A stretch of 64,000 nucleotides of DNA. Origin: Archegozetes longisetosus. Its lineage: Eukaryota > Arthropoda > Arachnida > Sarcoptiformes > Trhypochthoniidae. The DNA is taken from positions 5,725,855 through 5,789,854 of the forward strand of contig JAEMBT020000006.1 of assembly GCA_018873245.2 (NCBI GenBank), given 5' to 3'. Of this stretch, positions 34,446 to 46,639 are shown in pieces (within the stretch, counting starts at the first letter, position 1; the number at the start of each line of letters is the position of its first letter). A model generated the notes under the pieces. It did no database searches. It was given only the letters and a program-made list of their open reading frames with translations, and was not told the DNA's origin. The translations under genes were made by a program, and so were the position numbers.

Positions 34446-34556
34446 TAAATATGGCGTCTGACGAGACCGAACATAAGCCTAGAGTATGATGAAGATTGAA
34501 ACTATATAAATCTACTGTACTATCCACAATTTGGGTCTCGTCGGGCACCATATTTT
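34446..34556. repeat. Short fold-back with GC-rich arms
   Basis: AAATATGGCGTCTGACGAGACC at the left pairs with GGTCTCGTCGGGCACCATAT at the right, with about 65 bp between. Likely a small MITE. Flanking 33691-34445 and 34557-35583 show nothing else recognisable. Confidence 0.6.
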
Positions 34557-35583
34557 TAAAATTTTTTGAATATTTGTTTTTATCATAAAAATATTTCTAT
34601 TGGTTTTAAGATTAAAAACTTTATTGGTATAATCTCTGGGTCAAAATAAAACTTGGTGAAAAGATTTCTAAATTATCTCTAACGGTTCTCAAGTTATAAA
34701 ATTTTTAAGTTTTAAACTTTGAGAATTTCTAGTGCTTTTAATAGAGGTCAAAGGTCAAGATCATAGGCAGAAACATATAATTTTAAGCTTCTCTATCGAT
34801 ATAAAAATTTTCAAATAAATCGGTGTCTCGAGGCCATGATCAATGGGGCCGCGGAACAGTTCTTTGATAGAGAGTAGTAATTTGATATTCATAAAAACAC
34901 GATATTACTATCATATACTTAGATATACTATCATATTTAGTTAAAATGGTTAAATGTTTAATTGATAGTCTGTGAGTCATGTACAGCTTGTTTTTAAATT
35001 TGTACATTACAATCGTTCTAGTAGTGCAGTTCCGTTTTAAGTTCCTCATTAGAAATGAATATCAAATTCAATTTGATATCTGAAATGCTAGGCTCGGACT
35101 CGGGCCCAATGAAACTGGGCCTCTGCATATCACTAGCGATTAGTAGTTACCAACTAATTATATACTGAATGGCTTTAAAAAGTTGATAAATAAATATTAA
35201 TAAATGAGAACTTTGCTTTGTTGCCTGATTTTGACACCTTCAACTATTATTAAAACACATTACCTTAAATTATTGTTTAGTACAATTCATTCTGAATAAG
35301 TCAATTTTTCATAAACAATCTTAATTTAAACTATTTTTTATAATAAAAAGTCAAGCAAGAAGTTTTCACAACAAAAATTTCAAGAATCATGTTAATTGTA
35401 TTTAAATTATTTAAATTTTATCTAAACTTTGGGGAACGTGAAATTCAGTCAATTATAGAAAGTGCTTTTCAAATCAAGTAATATTTGCAAAGAATTTGGA
35501 AATTAATTTTCGTATAAACAGTGATCAACCAAATGACAAGAAACTAAAAGGTAAGGATTGAACATCGCAATTAGTTTTATTTC

Positions 35584-36561
35584 AGCTCTGAAGTTTTTTT
35601 AAAACGGTGGGTAGGAGTAATCTTGTTGATCGTAGCGTAGAGTACTGTTCAAACCCGTGACTATATCTAATGAAACCGATACCTTATTTAGATTGAAATA
35701 TAATTAAAAACAAATTATGTTTTGAACTGAACACTTTGATATCTTTAAAGTAAGGCTCTTTATTAACAGTTTTTAAATTGCAATATATATATAGGGTAAG
35801 AAAAAATTATTTTCCCGTAGCGTAGAACAAGAACTATTATAGTTAGAGCAAAATCAGTTGGATATCCCGATTCTTCGTTAAAAAATACATTAAAAAAAGT
35901 TTATTTTAAAAGTCAGTATGAGAGCCTTGAGCTTGAATTACAGCAGTTAATCTTTCAGGATAAGTTAACAATAAATATTCAAATGAATCAGTATTATTTT
36001 CAAATGAAATTAAAACTTCTCTCAAATGATTGAGTAAAACATCATAAGAAAAACGATTCAATCTATCTTCTCGCCACATTCTTTTTTCAACCTCATCTTT
36101 AATTAATGGTCCAATATGTTCTGAAGGGATCAGGACTGTTACCTGGCCAGAAATAATTTCTCAAAAATTAATTACGCTTTCATTAAATAACTGTTGAGTG
36201 ACAATGGCTTTCATACAGGGAATTAATTCATTAATTAATCCAGCCATTAATTGTCAATTTTTTTCAAATTATATCAATGAAAATAGTATGAAAAAGCGAT
36301 TAAAGACAGATTGTATTAAAATTTGCTGGTTTACTAACAGAAGATCGTTCTTTAACAACGTTACACGTTTATTAGATTTTTAAATATAAACTTTTTTTAA
36401 ATGTATTTTTAACGTAAAATCAGAATATTCAACCGATTTTGCTCTAACTATAATATTTTTTGCTCTAGACTACGATAAAATCATTTTTTCTTACCCTGTA
36501 TATATATACGCATTACAGCCTATATCTGTATCTACCCATCGTTTTTAAAAACTTCAGAGCT
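35584..36561. mobile_element. Outer element with ~30-bp inverted ends, hosting a Tc1-like insert
   Basis: AGCTCTGAAGTTTTTTTAAA followed by ACGGTGGGTAG at 35584-35614 is the inverted partner of 36532-36561 (CTACCCATCG then TTTTTAAAAACTTCAGAGCT). These ends lie about 200 bp outside the left end and about 35 bp outside the right end of the Tc1-like element at 35793-36498. The picture is of an older short-TIR element into which the Tc1-like copy inserted. Confidence 0.55.
35793..36498 (-). mobile_element. Internally deleted Tc1-like transposon
   Basis: Terminal inverted repeats of about 100 bp begin GGGTAAGAAAAAAT at the left and end ATTTTTTCTTACCCTG at the right; both contain TTATAGTTAGAGCAAAATC and sit in TATATA sequence (TA target). 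On the minus strand a decayed reading frame gives GNSPD, then after a 1-nt shift PSEHIGPLIKDEVEKRM and a tail ending GSHTDF. This is the D34D/E-region and C-terminus of a Tc1-like transposase. The N-terminal half is missing, so it is non-autonomous and about 706 bp long. Confidence 0.75.
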
Positions 36562-36991
36562 CATCTAGGCATTAAGGAGGCATGTGTTCACTTATGCAAC
36601 CAACAATAATCATCAGAGCTCAGCACTTCCCTAAACCCAACCTAACCAGCTTAATCTAGTATAAAGATACAGCGAAACCAAGACAGATTTAAATCTAAAT
36701 TCAAGTGTTTTAAATAACATGTGTGGTAAGACTTGAGAGCAGAGCGCGGTTCTGCACCACTTGTTTCTTACTACCTAAACTTAATACAAATAAAACGGAA
36801 TGCAACACAACATTCGTCTGCAATAATCAAACATACTATTGGATGGCAAAACTTTTGTTTACTATATGCAAGTCAAAACAAGATGTCATATGTTAAATTA
36901 TAGATTAGAAAATAAGTCAATTATTATTATATTATTATTAATAAAATATTGTTTTATGAATAGGAAGTATTAGTAGATATTTAATAATAAG

Positions 36992-37535
36992 ATGAATGTG
37001 CACAACGTAAACCAATACGAAAATCCACCACCTTATTCACCTCTTCCCGATCATAATTGTATTCAATTATTATTAAATTATAATTTTGTTTATTTTGTCT
37101 ATTTGTTCATTAATTGTTTAATCGAATTGCAGCATATATCCCAAACAACACTACAACATATTATTCGCAGACTGTTATGTCTTCACAACCTTTGCCTCAA
37201 TTGAATGCAAACGCCTACCAACCGAATTACGGAAGTATTCAAATTGTTCCACAACAAGTCATAATCATAGGATCGTGTCCTGAGTGTGGGGTAATTAATA
37301 CTTTACTAAATACTTGTTTCGTTGTGACTAAACGCATTCAATTATAGATCGGAATATTAGAGGACGATTTCACGTGTTTGGGAATACTTTTGGCAATTCT
37401 ATTTTTTCCTATTGGAATTCTTTGCTGTTTAGTTATTAATCAAAATTTGTTGACTTTCATTATAACTTAGACTTATTGTTCTATTAAGCCTTAAGACAAC
37501 GGCGATGTCCTAATTGTGGAATAACTTTTGAGTGA
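36992..37535 (+). CDS. BRI3-like small membrane protein, exon-3 donor lost
   Basis: Exons 36992-37058 (MNVHNVNQYENPPPYSPLPD), 37133-37290, 37348 to about 37432 and 37489-37535. The order matches brain protein I3: a PPPYSPLP WW-binding motif, a Tyr/Asn/Pro-rich stretch, IIIGSCPECG, GILEDDFTCLGILLAILFFP as a hydrophobic membrane segment, and LRQRRCPNCGITFE. The two CxxC pairs flanking the hydrophobic hairpin resemble LITAF-like zinc modules. BRI3 proteins sit on lysosomal or endosomal membranes; function is poorly defined. Introns 1 and 2 are 74 and 57 bp, canonical. After exon 3 the expected donor GGTA is GTTA, so normal splicing would fail; a cryptic GTTTAG 6 nt upstream or retention of intron 3 (adds about 14 codons and drops the second CxxC) are alternatives. 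A decayed paralogue is at 24.1 kb. Confidence 0.78.
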
Positions 37536-37725
37536 CATTTTTATATAAATAAATAATTTGTTACTGATTTAATTCGATTTATTTACATGAATACCATATA
37601 TTATTAGTTTATAACATATTTGATAACTGACTTGAAAAGCATTGTATTTACACTTAATAAATCTAATAATTGCGATAAGTTTATTTTAAAATAAAAGTAA
37701 AGTTTATTAAAAACGTCTATGAATA

Positions 37726-38920
37726 TTAAACTAAAGTATCAGAGAATGCGATTGCAGTTATGGCCTTTTGATGTCCACTATATTCTCTTTTGACATCGCC
37801 AGAGAATACGTTCCAAAGTCTGGCATTATTGTCAGATGAGCCTATCATTGAATGAACGATAATTATTGAAGCGATAGTCAATTGTTTAAAGGTATAGATA
37901 AATTTGAGTTAAACGTAGAGTACAAACCCGTAATAATAAACTGAGAATCTGCAGAAAAGCCCAAATCCCAAACCCATCTCTGATTCGGATGTTTGAGTTC
38001 GACTGCAGGCATAATCGAATCAACTTTAGGCCAGTTTGAAGAACCATTTAATCTTTTACTAGGTTTCTTATCGCTATCACTATCTTTCAACATTGTGTTC
38101 AAATCGGACAAATCAGCGGTTCTCCAAATTTTGGCGGTTTGATCGGCACTGGCCGTGGCCAATAGTGTAGAATCGGGACTATATTTACATCTTAAGATAA
38201 ATTTTTTATGTGCACTAAATTTCAGTCTCTTCTGCATGGGTTGGGCGCCATTGTTCTTCTTGAGCGTAAAGTTATAACAGTTTCCTTTATTGTCAACTGC
38301 GGCCAAATGATTGCCTTCACATTCAATACTAATGTGTTGAATAGATATGTCGTAATCGACCTCTACTTGTTCGCTTTTATCGTTCTGAAGATTCCAAATA
38401 TGGATTATTCCGCCTTGGTCTCCGATATACAGCTCTGTTTGGTTTGGATGTAATGCTAGACAATTGATAGGATTGGAAACTTGGACAGTTCTCTGGGCCT
38501 GATAGTTTCGTTGCCTTAAGTCCCAAATCCGTACCATACAGTCTTCACCTCCACTATACATCCACCTTCCGTCGGCATGAAAACCAATCGAAGTGATATT
38601 TTTAGACACACCCTCATAGTTGGCGATGGAGTTCGGATTATTCGACATGATTTCATACATACGGATGTGTTGAAATCCGGCCGCAGCCAACATATGGCGA
38701 TCGGGACTGATCTCTAACGCATTGACTTGCTATCAATCAATAAAATAACAGTTAATCGAAAGTGAAATCAACACATTGTCGATGTTTCTGTTGATACCGA
38801 ATCCGGGTGCTGAACGATCCTCTGACAAATGCCATTATGTGCTGACCAGAACCGGATCGTGTGATCATAACCACCTGTCGCTAATATTACGTCTTCAGTC
38901 TCCACCTCTACGTTTACCAT
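37726..38920 (-). CDS. mLST8: Target of rapamycin complex subunit LST8
   Basis: Three exons: 38920-38798, 38729-37928 and 37841-37726; introns 68 and 86 bp, phases 0 and 1; 346 residues. The ATG at 38920 ([20 protein letters not shown]) fits the family start; an upstream in-frame extension is probably 5' UTR. Seven WD40 blades are visible: [119 protein letters not shown] and [23 protein letters not shown]8 binds the TOR kinase domain in TORC1 and TORC2 and stabilises it. The protein is about 20 residues longer than the human one owing to an insert near residue 245. Confidence 0.97.
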
Positions 38921-40628
38921 TGTTTCATCTATTGATATATTAATGAATAATTTGTTTAGAGAAAATTTTGTACAGTTTAAGCGCAATTCAAAAGCATTTG
39001 AACAAAAGTGTAAACTATTTAAAATAAAGTACGTCAACTAATATTTGTAGATTGAACAAAACATTGTTCAGCCCTAAGAAGTATCACAATTTGAAATTTT
39101 TGAAAACTTTATATTTCCTTAACTTTTAGTGATTCCCTTCGTTTTCTAGTTAAATGATCTCTTATTCTATTTTTAAGAACTGTTTTGATTTTGTCTTAAA
39201 CTCGAAATGGGTCTAAATTACTAGAAACAGACATAAGAATGAACGCATATAAAAATTAACGTTAGAATACTATTCACTTGAATTGAGTTCATTAAATTGA
39301 ACGTTAAAAGCTAATAAAAAATGATAATAAAAATGTTTCTACATTTTCAAAACAATTTAGAAAAGATAAAACTTTCAAAGACATTGAGATAAGAGTTTGA
39401 AATCAAATTGAAAGTTATTCTTCAAATTTCCTATATTTTAATATGTAATATGGCACTAAAGATGACTGCAAAAAGTTTTTAACACCATTATTCTATTGTA
39501 GAAAATTTCTTTAAGAATGTTCTAAAATATTTTTAGCAAAACATTTTTTCATTTTCTAACATTTAATAAATGAATTTCAAACTGAAGGCTATAATGAAGG
39601 CAGGATATGAGCTGATGGAATGTACACTAAATATTATAGAGTAAAGCTTGTAACACAATTCGCAATTTTAGTTTAGGATTGAGTTGTTTGTGACCAACTC
39701 AATAAAATTCGATTACTGTCCTAATTGATTAATTTGATTGAACAAATTTATCTTAGCTTATGCTGCAACAAGTTTTATCTATAACGTTTAACTATTCAAT
39801 ATTATATCCCTGTTTCTGAGAACACCTAGAAAATGATGAATTGAGCATTGAATTTTAATGAGTTGTAATCAAAATGACTCAGATTGTGATGAGAAGGCTT
39901 AAAAATTGAGTACATTTTTATATGAGTTTAAAAAGTAGAGAAATATTTGTGTTTTGTGTAGCAGGTATTGTTCGGTGCTCTAATAAAACCATTTTCACTC
40001 GTCTATTGAACAAAGCTTTCAATGAATGACTGTTTCATGTGGTAATAACCTCTTAATTACCTATGAATAGATATTTATACTTTGTTTATTTTATACTTTT
40101 AAATAAATATTTTATTCTGAGTTTAACTAAACAAAATCCTGAAACTCGTACTTTTTGTAGGCAAAATCGGTTTTATTGAACTTGTATATTTCACACTAAT
40201 TACCAGTCATTAACTTTGGTATCGAAAGATTCGAACTGTTTAGTAAAAACGAAAACTTTAGCTTCTACTATACTTCTGATAATTTGAAATATTACAAACT
40301 TTGAGCTTAATTTATTTGAGTAAGATGCGCTTAATTAGGTCTTAATACTTGGCACTTGAAAATGTGGCTTAATTTCCATTAGATTATTGTAGTTTTCAAG
40401 TAATTGGAATGAAGATAAATATAAAGAAAGTGATAAGATAAAATACAAATATCAATATTTTTCTATTCAAACATTAAGTACTATTAAAGTCTAGTTCGAT
40501 TATTGTAGAACTACCTCAAAAACAAAATCTGATTTTGAACTTTTAAATTTTAATTAAAACCAACAGTCAGTTACATTATCATAATCTTTTATACAAAAGT
40601 TGAAAATCGTTTTCTGAAATTGAGAACA
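38921..40628. other. Divergent intergenic region, mLST8 to HAO
   Basis: About 1.7 kb of AT-rich DNA between two genes transcribed away from each other. It must hold both promoters. No TATA, DRE or repeat was identified with confidence. Confidence 0.4.
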
Positions 40629-42260
40629 ATGTCACAGATGTTATGTATTGATGACTTTGAGAAATACGCATTAGAGTTCTTAAGCAAACCAGCACGAGAT
40701 TACTACAAAAGTGGTGCTAACGACGAACAAACTTTACGTGAGAATCGAAACGCATTTTCACGTTTACGTATTAGACCACGATTCTTATGCGATGTCAGTA
40801 ATCGAGATCTATCGACAACAGTATTAGGCTATCCGGTATCACTTCCAATATGTGCCTCTCCAACAGCTATGCAAAGGATGGCTCATCCACTCGGGGAACT
40901 AGCCACTGTTAAAGGTTTCCATCAGACCATTGCATTATCCCTTATACTTATAGTCCTTATATTCAAAAATTTTAATGTCAAATGATTTATTTCAAAGCCT
41001 GTCAATCTGTGGGAACCATAATGACATTGAGCACAATTGCAACTTCTTCTATAGAAGAATTGTCAGAAGCGGCCCCAAATGCTATTAAATGGTTTCAATT
41101 GTATATCTATAAGGATAGAAACGTAACACGAGAACTAGTGAAGAGAGCAGAAAACAGTGGATTTAAAGCATTAGTTTTGACAGTCGACACACCAATGTTT
41201 GGACACCGATTGGCTGATTCAAGAAATAAGTTTCATCTGCCGCCACATCTTCGAATGGCTAACTTTGATAAAGGAAACACAGAATCAGACTCTATACAAA
41301 GCCGTCCAACAAATGATTCGTCAGGTCTTAATGAATATGCGCTGTCATTGTTTGATCCATCAATCACTTGGAAAGATGTAGAATGGCTAAAGTCAATAAC
41401 GAAATTGCCAATAGTTTTGAAGGGAATCTTGACACAAGAAGATGCGTTATTAGGCTTAAAATATGGAGCAAACGCTATACTGGTATCAAATCACGGTGCG
41501 AGACAGTTGGATGGCGTGCCCTCAACTGTGGGTATTATCTTGCTTTCAAAATAAGACAATTAATTAAAACACATGCTGTTTGTGTCATTCTATCAGATCG
41601 AAGCTCTACCGGAAGTGGTGAAAGCAGTTCAAAATAGATGCGAAGTTTATTTGGATGGGGGAATACGCACGGGAACTGATGTACTGTATTTGACACAACT
41701 TTATATATAACTAAAACCTATAGTCAAACCAGCATTAGGACAGGGGTCTTGTGGCCCTCTCATAATCTTAAGTAAATCTTTATGAATAACATGGAAAGTA
41801 GACTAATCTTCAAGTTTTGGCTAATAGTCTCAGAGTCAGATTTCTAGCTTTGAAGCTGGTTCTGAATAATTAATCCATAGCATATTTGTCATACGTAATC
41901 AGTATTAGTTTATTCTCATCTTGATTGGATCTATAGATATATAAACAATAATTTCAATATTTTCTAATTGTCAGGTACTTAAAGCACTTGCTTTGGGCGC
42001 GAGGGCTGTTTTCATTGGCAGACCTATATTATGGGGTCTAAGCTATGATGTAATATCACTTCCTTTCAATATTGTAGTTCAGGACAATTGCCTATACTTT
42101 GATTTTTTTGTTCATTTAGGGAGTGAATGGTGTGGAGGAAGTTTTTGCAATTTTGCGAAAGGAACTCGATATGGCTCTGGCGCTGTCGGGATGTGCCAAA
42201 TTGAGTGATATTAAACCATCTCTGATCGTATCAGAAAATTATTACAAATCTAACCTTTGA
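40629..42260 (+). CDS. HAO1: Peroxisomal (S)-2-hydroxy-acid oxidase
   Basis: Five exons: 40629-40914, 40998-41527, 41597-41680, 41975-42049 and 42120-42260; all GT-AG with matching phases (1, 0, 0, 0); 371 residues against 370 for human HAO1. FMN-dependent family blocks are all present: [88 protein letters not shown] with the catalytic His and substrate Arg, [28 protein letters not shown] and MALALSGC. The enzyme oxidises glycolate or longer 2-hydroxy acids to 2-oxo acids and makes H2O2. The C-terminus KSNL is a plausible PTS1 peroxisomal signal. HAO1 versus HAO2 orthology is not resolved from sequence; the symbol is by closest resemblance. Confidence 0.95.
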
Positions 42261-42450
42261 AAAACTTTTACCAACTTTCACTCTCAGTTCCAATTCAGTG
42301 AAAATCCGATGAGAAAAACTTTGTAAACTTCTTAAAACTAATTTTATTAAATTTTAAAAAGCATTAAAAAACGAATAAAATTGACAAAAATATAAATTAA
42401 TAAATTAATACATATTTAAAAAGGTAGAAAATGAGAAGATAGCTGCATTC

Positions 42451-44794
42451 TCAATCGTATTCCGAGCCAATGGTGACACTTATTTCGCCGGGATTTATGT
42501 GTGTGTCGTGATACCACTGATTGGTGTCTATCAATACTGAAACATTCAATAAACAAAAGTTAAGTATCCATCGATACTGAAATACTCAATAAATAAAAGT
42601 TAAGGCTATAAAAATTTGAGTAAATATAGCAAATGTTCAGTAACTGTTGTAACGATTAGTTAGTGGGTAGGATGTATATTAACTTAAAGTGTTTGCTTAA
42701 TTTATGTTAAAGTATTAGTGTAAACAAATATAAACTAGTTTAATATGATTTGACGTACTGATATCCCCCTTTTGAACAGTTATGTTAATAGCTTTGCATT
42801 CTTTTTCACACTCCGGTGGTGGTAACAAATGCCAGGTTTTACTGCCAGAAATCTGTGCCTGCCATGAAGGTCTCTGCACGTAGTCGAGCTGTAATCAAAA
42901 TCACTTTTTAATAATCATTCAGATATTAGTTCAGCTGTTCATGATTGTTGCAATATTAATTCATTACTCATGTTCAGGTTCAGGTGTTCTGTCCTTTCGA
43001 TGGACTTTCCCTAAATTTTTTGTATTAATGACTTATAATTGTATTATCGTGAAAAGTTACAACCACTACAACTGATTAATTAAAAAAGAATTTTTAGGTA
43101 GAGTAGAGAATGTGATTCTAGAACGTGCTTACATTAGTTTTAAAGAGTCAAGCTACCGTGGTGACTAAATTGCCTGGCTTTAACTCACACACAAAGATAT
43201 TGCTAGAACCTTTCGTTACAGTATTCGCTAATGTATCACAAACTTTTCTATTTTTTCTAGAATAGTTAATTATTGCTAAAGCTAACACCTATTCGAAACA
43301 ATCTTTTCTTGTTTATTATTTATAGGAAATTTTGCTTCCAAACACTAAATCTACTGAGAATTGAAAAAATAAAACAAATATTGATCCACTCAAAAACTAT
43401 ATGAATTTAGTATCAAATTGCAACATAAGAGTCAGCAAAATAAAGAGAAAGTTGAAGTTTTTTTCCATTAAACATTAGAGAAGTTTGAACTGAAAATATA
43501 GATGACAAAACCGGAAAGAGATATTTGGTAATATGAGCAAAAAATGTAGAGCCACTCGTAAGATAGACTTACATGCATTGCTGCACCTCTTTCCGAATAG
43601 CCCATAAAAATCCAGTCAATAGCACTTGATTCAGAGTCATCCGGTAAAAAAGTTGGCCTTTCATAATGTTGGCGTAAAATTTGTGCGATTTCGGGATTGC
43701 AATTACTCCTACAATCAAAAAATTCATATCAGCTTTGGCTTAAGTTATAGGTTGAAACTAAAGTGCTATTTAAAGCATAGCTCGAAGAGGGGGACAGTCG
43801 AGAAAAGAGAGACAAAACAGTACAAAAGTTTTCCGACAGACACAAGCGACGCATCCGTTTTTAGTTAATTTTTGTGCATATCATCGCAGGAAATTCATTA
43901 CATAGGATCAGGACATAAGGGGAGGTATAGGACCGAAAACATGCACATTCATCGCTGAGACGTCAACCACCCCTTAACTCAAATTAGTATTTAGAGAATA
44001 GCAGGAAGACAACAAATACACACATTTGGCATCATTTGTGGCCCAGCAGAAAAAACCACATTAACTTTGATTTATACTTACCATCCGATATACCAAGGCT
44101 TAGCGCGAGGCCCACTCATTCTAATCCTTTCTTCAGGCATCGAAAACACTTCACTTAATCGATTGAACTCTGTTTTAAATGGAAAAAACTGACACTCTTC
44201 TTCTACACTTTGATAAGCGTCTGGGATTTGGGTATAAATTCGGCGAAAAAAGTCAAAGTTGAAAGTTTTAAGAGCCAACCAATTGTTGGTTGCGCCACGA
44301 ACTAGAATCGGTTGACCCGTGTAGGCATAGTTAGCGAATGTCTGTTTAGTTGGGTTTTCGAGTATAAGAAATTGGTCGACATTCCGGCATATATCGCAAT
44401 TAGTGACAGGACGTGTTATTTCCATCACAAAATAATTATTGGCAACTGCACAACGACTAGCAACGAAATAATCCCATCTTTGAAAATATATTGCGATAAT
44501 AAATATTAATAAAGAGAACAAACTTTGCACAAATCTGCTTCTTCTCAATGACTTAAACCACGGACCAATTGAATGGAAAAACTTTTTCTTCATCTTAACT
44601 TTAGGACTACTTTCGAAAGTTTTCTTATTTCTAAGCGCTCGTTTCACACTCTCAGCATTGAGTTCATGTTTTAAAACTTTGTCACAAACTTTCTCGAGTT
44701 GAATTTTCAAATCAATATGATTATAACCACAGACAGAATGATCACTGAGGTTCATAACGTGGTCTAAGTTTTTCTTGAGCACCAAAGTTTCCAT
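42451..44794 (-). CDS. Membrane-anchored JmjC-domain protein
   Basis: Four exons: 44794-44082, 43708-43573, 42888-42759 and 42536-42451; phases 2, 0, 1; 354 residues. Residues 1-80 are basic and probably cytosolic; a single membrane segment (FVQSLFSLLIFIIAIYF) lies at about 88-105, and the rest is probably luminal or extracellular. The JmjC/cupin domain has ILVRGATNNW, a cysteine-bearing EEECQFFPF, PWYIGW followed by SNCNPEIA, WIFMG, and the Fe(II) ligands H-L-D split across exons 2 and 3 (AAMH then LDYVQRPSW), KTWHLLPPPEC, and the distal His in DTNQWYHDTHINPGEISVTI. The 2-oxoglutarate oxygenase triad therefore looks intact. It resembles uncharacterised arthropod JmjC proteins; substrate unknown. 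Cysteines (CDIC, CEKEC) suggest disulphides. Confidence 0.87.
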
Positions 44795-45629
44795 TTTTCT
44801 CCATTATTAGAAGAAAAAGCATTCAAATAAGTAATGTATGCAACGGTAGCACTTTTCTAAGTAACTGCACGCTTCAGTCTGAGAGTCACCACTGAAGGAA
44901 TGAATGAATCGAGTGAATGAATGAAATAGGCATATGTGCAAAACACGCACAAATTGACAAACATTCTGCACTCACTCGTAAGTAAACTTAATAGTAAAGC
45001 TAAAATTTGGGCGACAATTCGTTTTATGCATAGCTTTTCAACTATTAGAACTCGTCCTTCAACGCAAGCCTCGAAAAGTGAGGCATTTCAGCATTTGATC
45101 AATACAGTTCAATCTGCCTAACTTGAACATGTAGTTAAGCCAGTTTTAAACAAAAATAAGAATGAACCTTAATTTCTTGTGGGTTAGTCTTTCGTAAAAT
45201 GGGCATAACTAGGCGTTGAAGATAGGGAGGTTTTACTGTATGTACTAGAATAGTATTGACTAAAATACTACAGATATCGCTCAACTCAAATACTGAATCA
45301 ATGAAAGCTATGCCCAGAAAAGTCGGTGTTTTTCCCCTAAGTTTTTCTATTGAGTTTTCACCCATTCTTCAAGGTATACATCATTTCTATACAGTTTAGT
45401 ATTAAGTATTATGTTTTCTATTTTTTGTTACTCCCCTCAGGTCTCCCGTCAGCTCATAGTTAAAGCTTTCAATTCTTGGCCTCAACTGAACTGAACTTTT
45501 CTTTAATTTTTGAGCTACTCTTCTATTGTGTTGTGCAAAAGACGCACAGAAGTCCTCAACAGTGAGAGCTGAACCTGAGTCGCACCTGTCCTTTAAGTGA
45601 CGTTACAAGCATTGAAAAGTTTTATAGCT
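44795..45629. other. Divergent intergenic region, JmjC gene to TXNDC17
   Basis: About 0.83 kb holding both promoters. A GAATGAATGAATCGAGTGAATGAATGAA microrepeat lies at about 44895-44925. An open frame of 76 codons on the minus strand (45135-45365) shows no family features and is not called. Confidence 0.4.
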
Positions 45630-46204
45630 ATGAAAAAATTAACCATTCACGACTTGGAGACGCTTCTGCAGACTATTAACCAACATGCCATTAATAAAAA
45701 CATTACAATTATCTTACTATTCACTGGATCTAAAGACTCTGCTGGCAGTAGTTGGTGTCCAGATTGTAATCTTGCCGATCCTGTTATCAATCGAGTAATC
45801 AGTGATCAAACTTACGATTCAGACGATTATCTCTTTATAACTGTCTTCGTTGGCGAGAGAGATGTGTAAGAAATTAGTTAATTGTTATATCAATAGAAAT
45901 ACTTTTATTATTAATTGTTGTATAGCTGGAAAGATCCACAAAACTCTTATCGCACTCACAAAGATTTTAAGATTAAATGTGTGCCAACACTTTTGAATTG
46001 GAAAAAAGTGAGTTCAAATTAATATAACTATAAAATGTTGTTTAATGTTGATAACTTATAACTAAATTATCTACACTTATGATGCGTTGCTATGCCATTT
46101 AAGCTGAAATTGTTTAACCAATTTTTCTTTTATTACAGTCTTTAAGACTAGAGGAGTCCCAATGTGCTGATGAAGAACTCGTTAAAATGTTGATTGAAGA
46201 TTGA
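45630..46204 (+). CDS. TXNDC17: Thioredoxin domain-containing protein 17 (TRP14)
   Basis: Three exons: 45630-45865, 45926-46007 and 46139-46204; phases 2 and 0; 127 residues against 123 in human. The family signature TGSKDSAGSSWCPDCNLADP is present with both redox cysteines (C43, C46), then VFVGERDVWKDPQNSYR, the cis-Pro motif CVPTLLNW, and an ESQC block near the C-terminus. This cytosolic thioredoxin-like reductase is recycled by thioredoxin reductase and acts on L-cystine and selected protein disulphides. The ATG at 45630 is chosen because upstream codons have no ATG and the alignment begins here. Confidence 0.95.
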
Positions 46205-46639
46205 GAATAATCACTATTTTTACACATATTTTAATCAAATAAAAACTTAAAAATGTTTATTTAACAAATTCATATTCATTTGAAGTAACTTTATCCAAAA
46301 TAATATTCTTAAATCTAATTAAAGAATTCTGATGTAAATTAAGTTAAGCGTCGAATTAAAATTTATAACATTAATGAATTAATTTTATTCTATGCCTAAT
46401 AATCATTAACAAACTTAATTTATTTCTGAATAATGATTAATCTTAAAATTTGAATTAATATCACACATAGGTATAACATGACTAGTTATCAGTATATTGA
46501 CAAAAACACCGTTAAAGTAGAACGGATTACTCTCCAGTTAATATCATTTCCGAATAATTTAAATATAAACATATCAATAAATTCATCAAATTATTCTAAA
46601 TTGTCAAATGACATCCAATTTGAAACATGAAACCATGCT

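Noticed and set aside
45135-45365. 76-codon minus-strand frame between the JmjC gene and TXNDC17
   Set aside because: No conserved block and it lies in a divergent promoter region.
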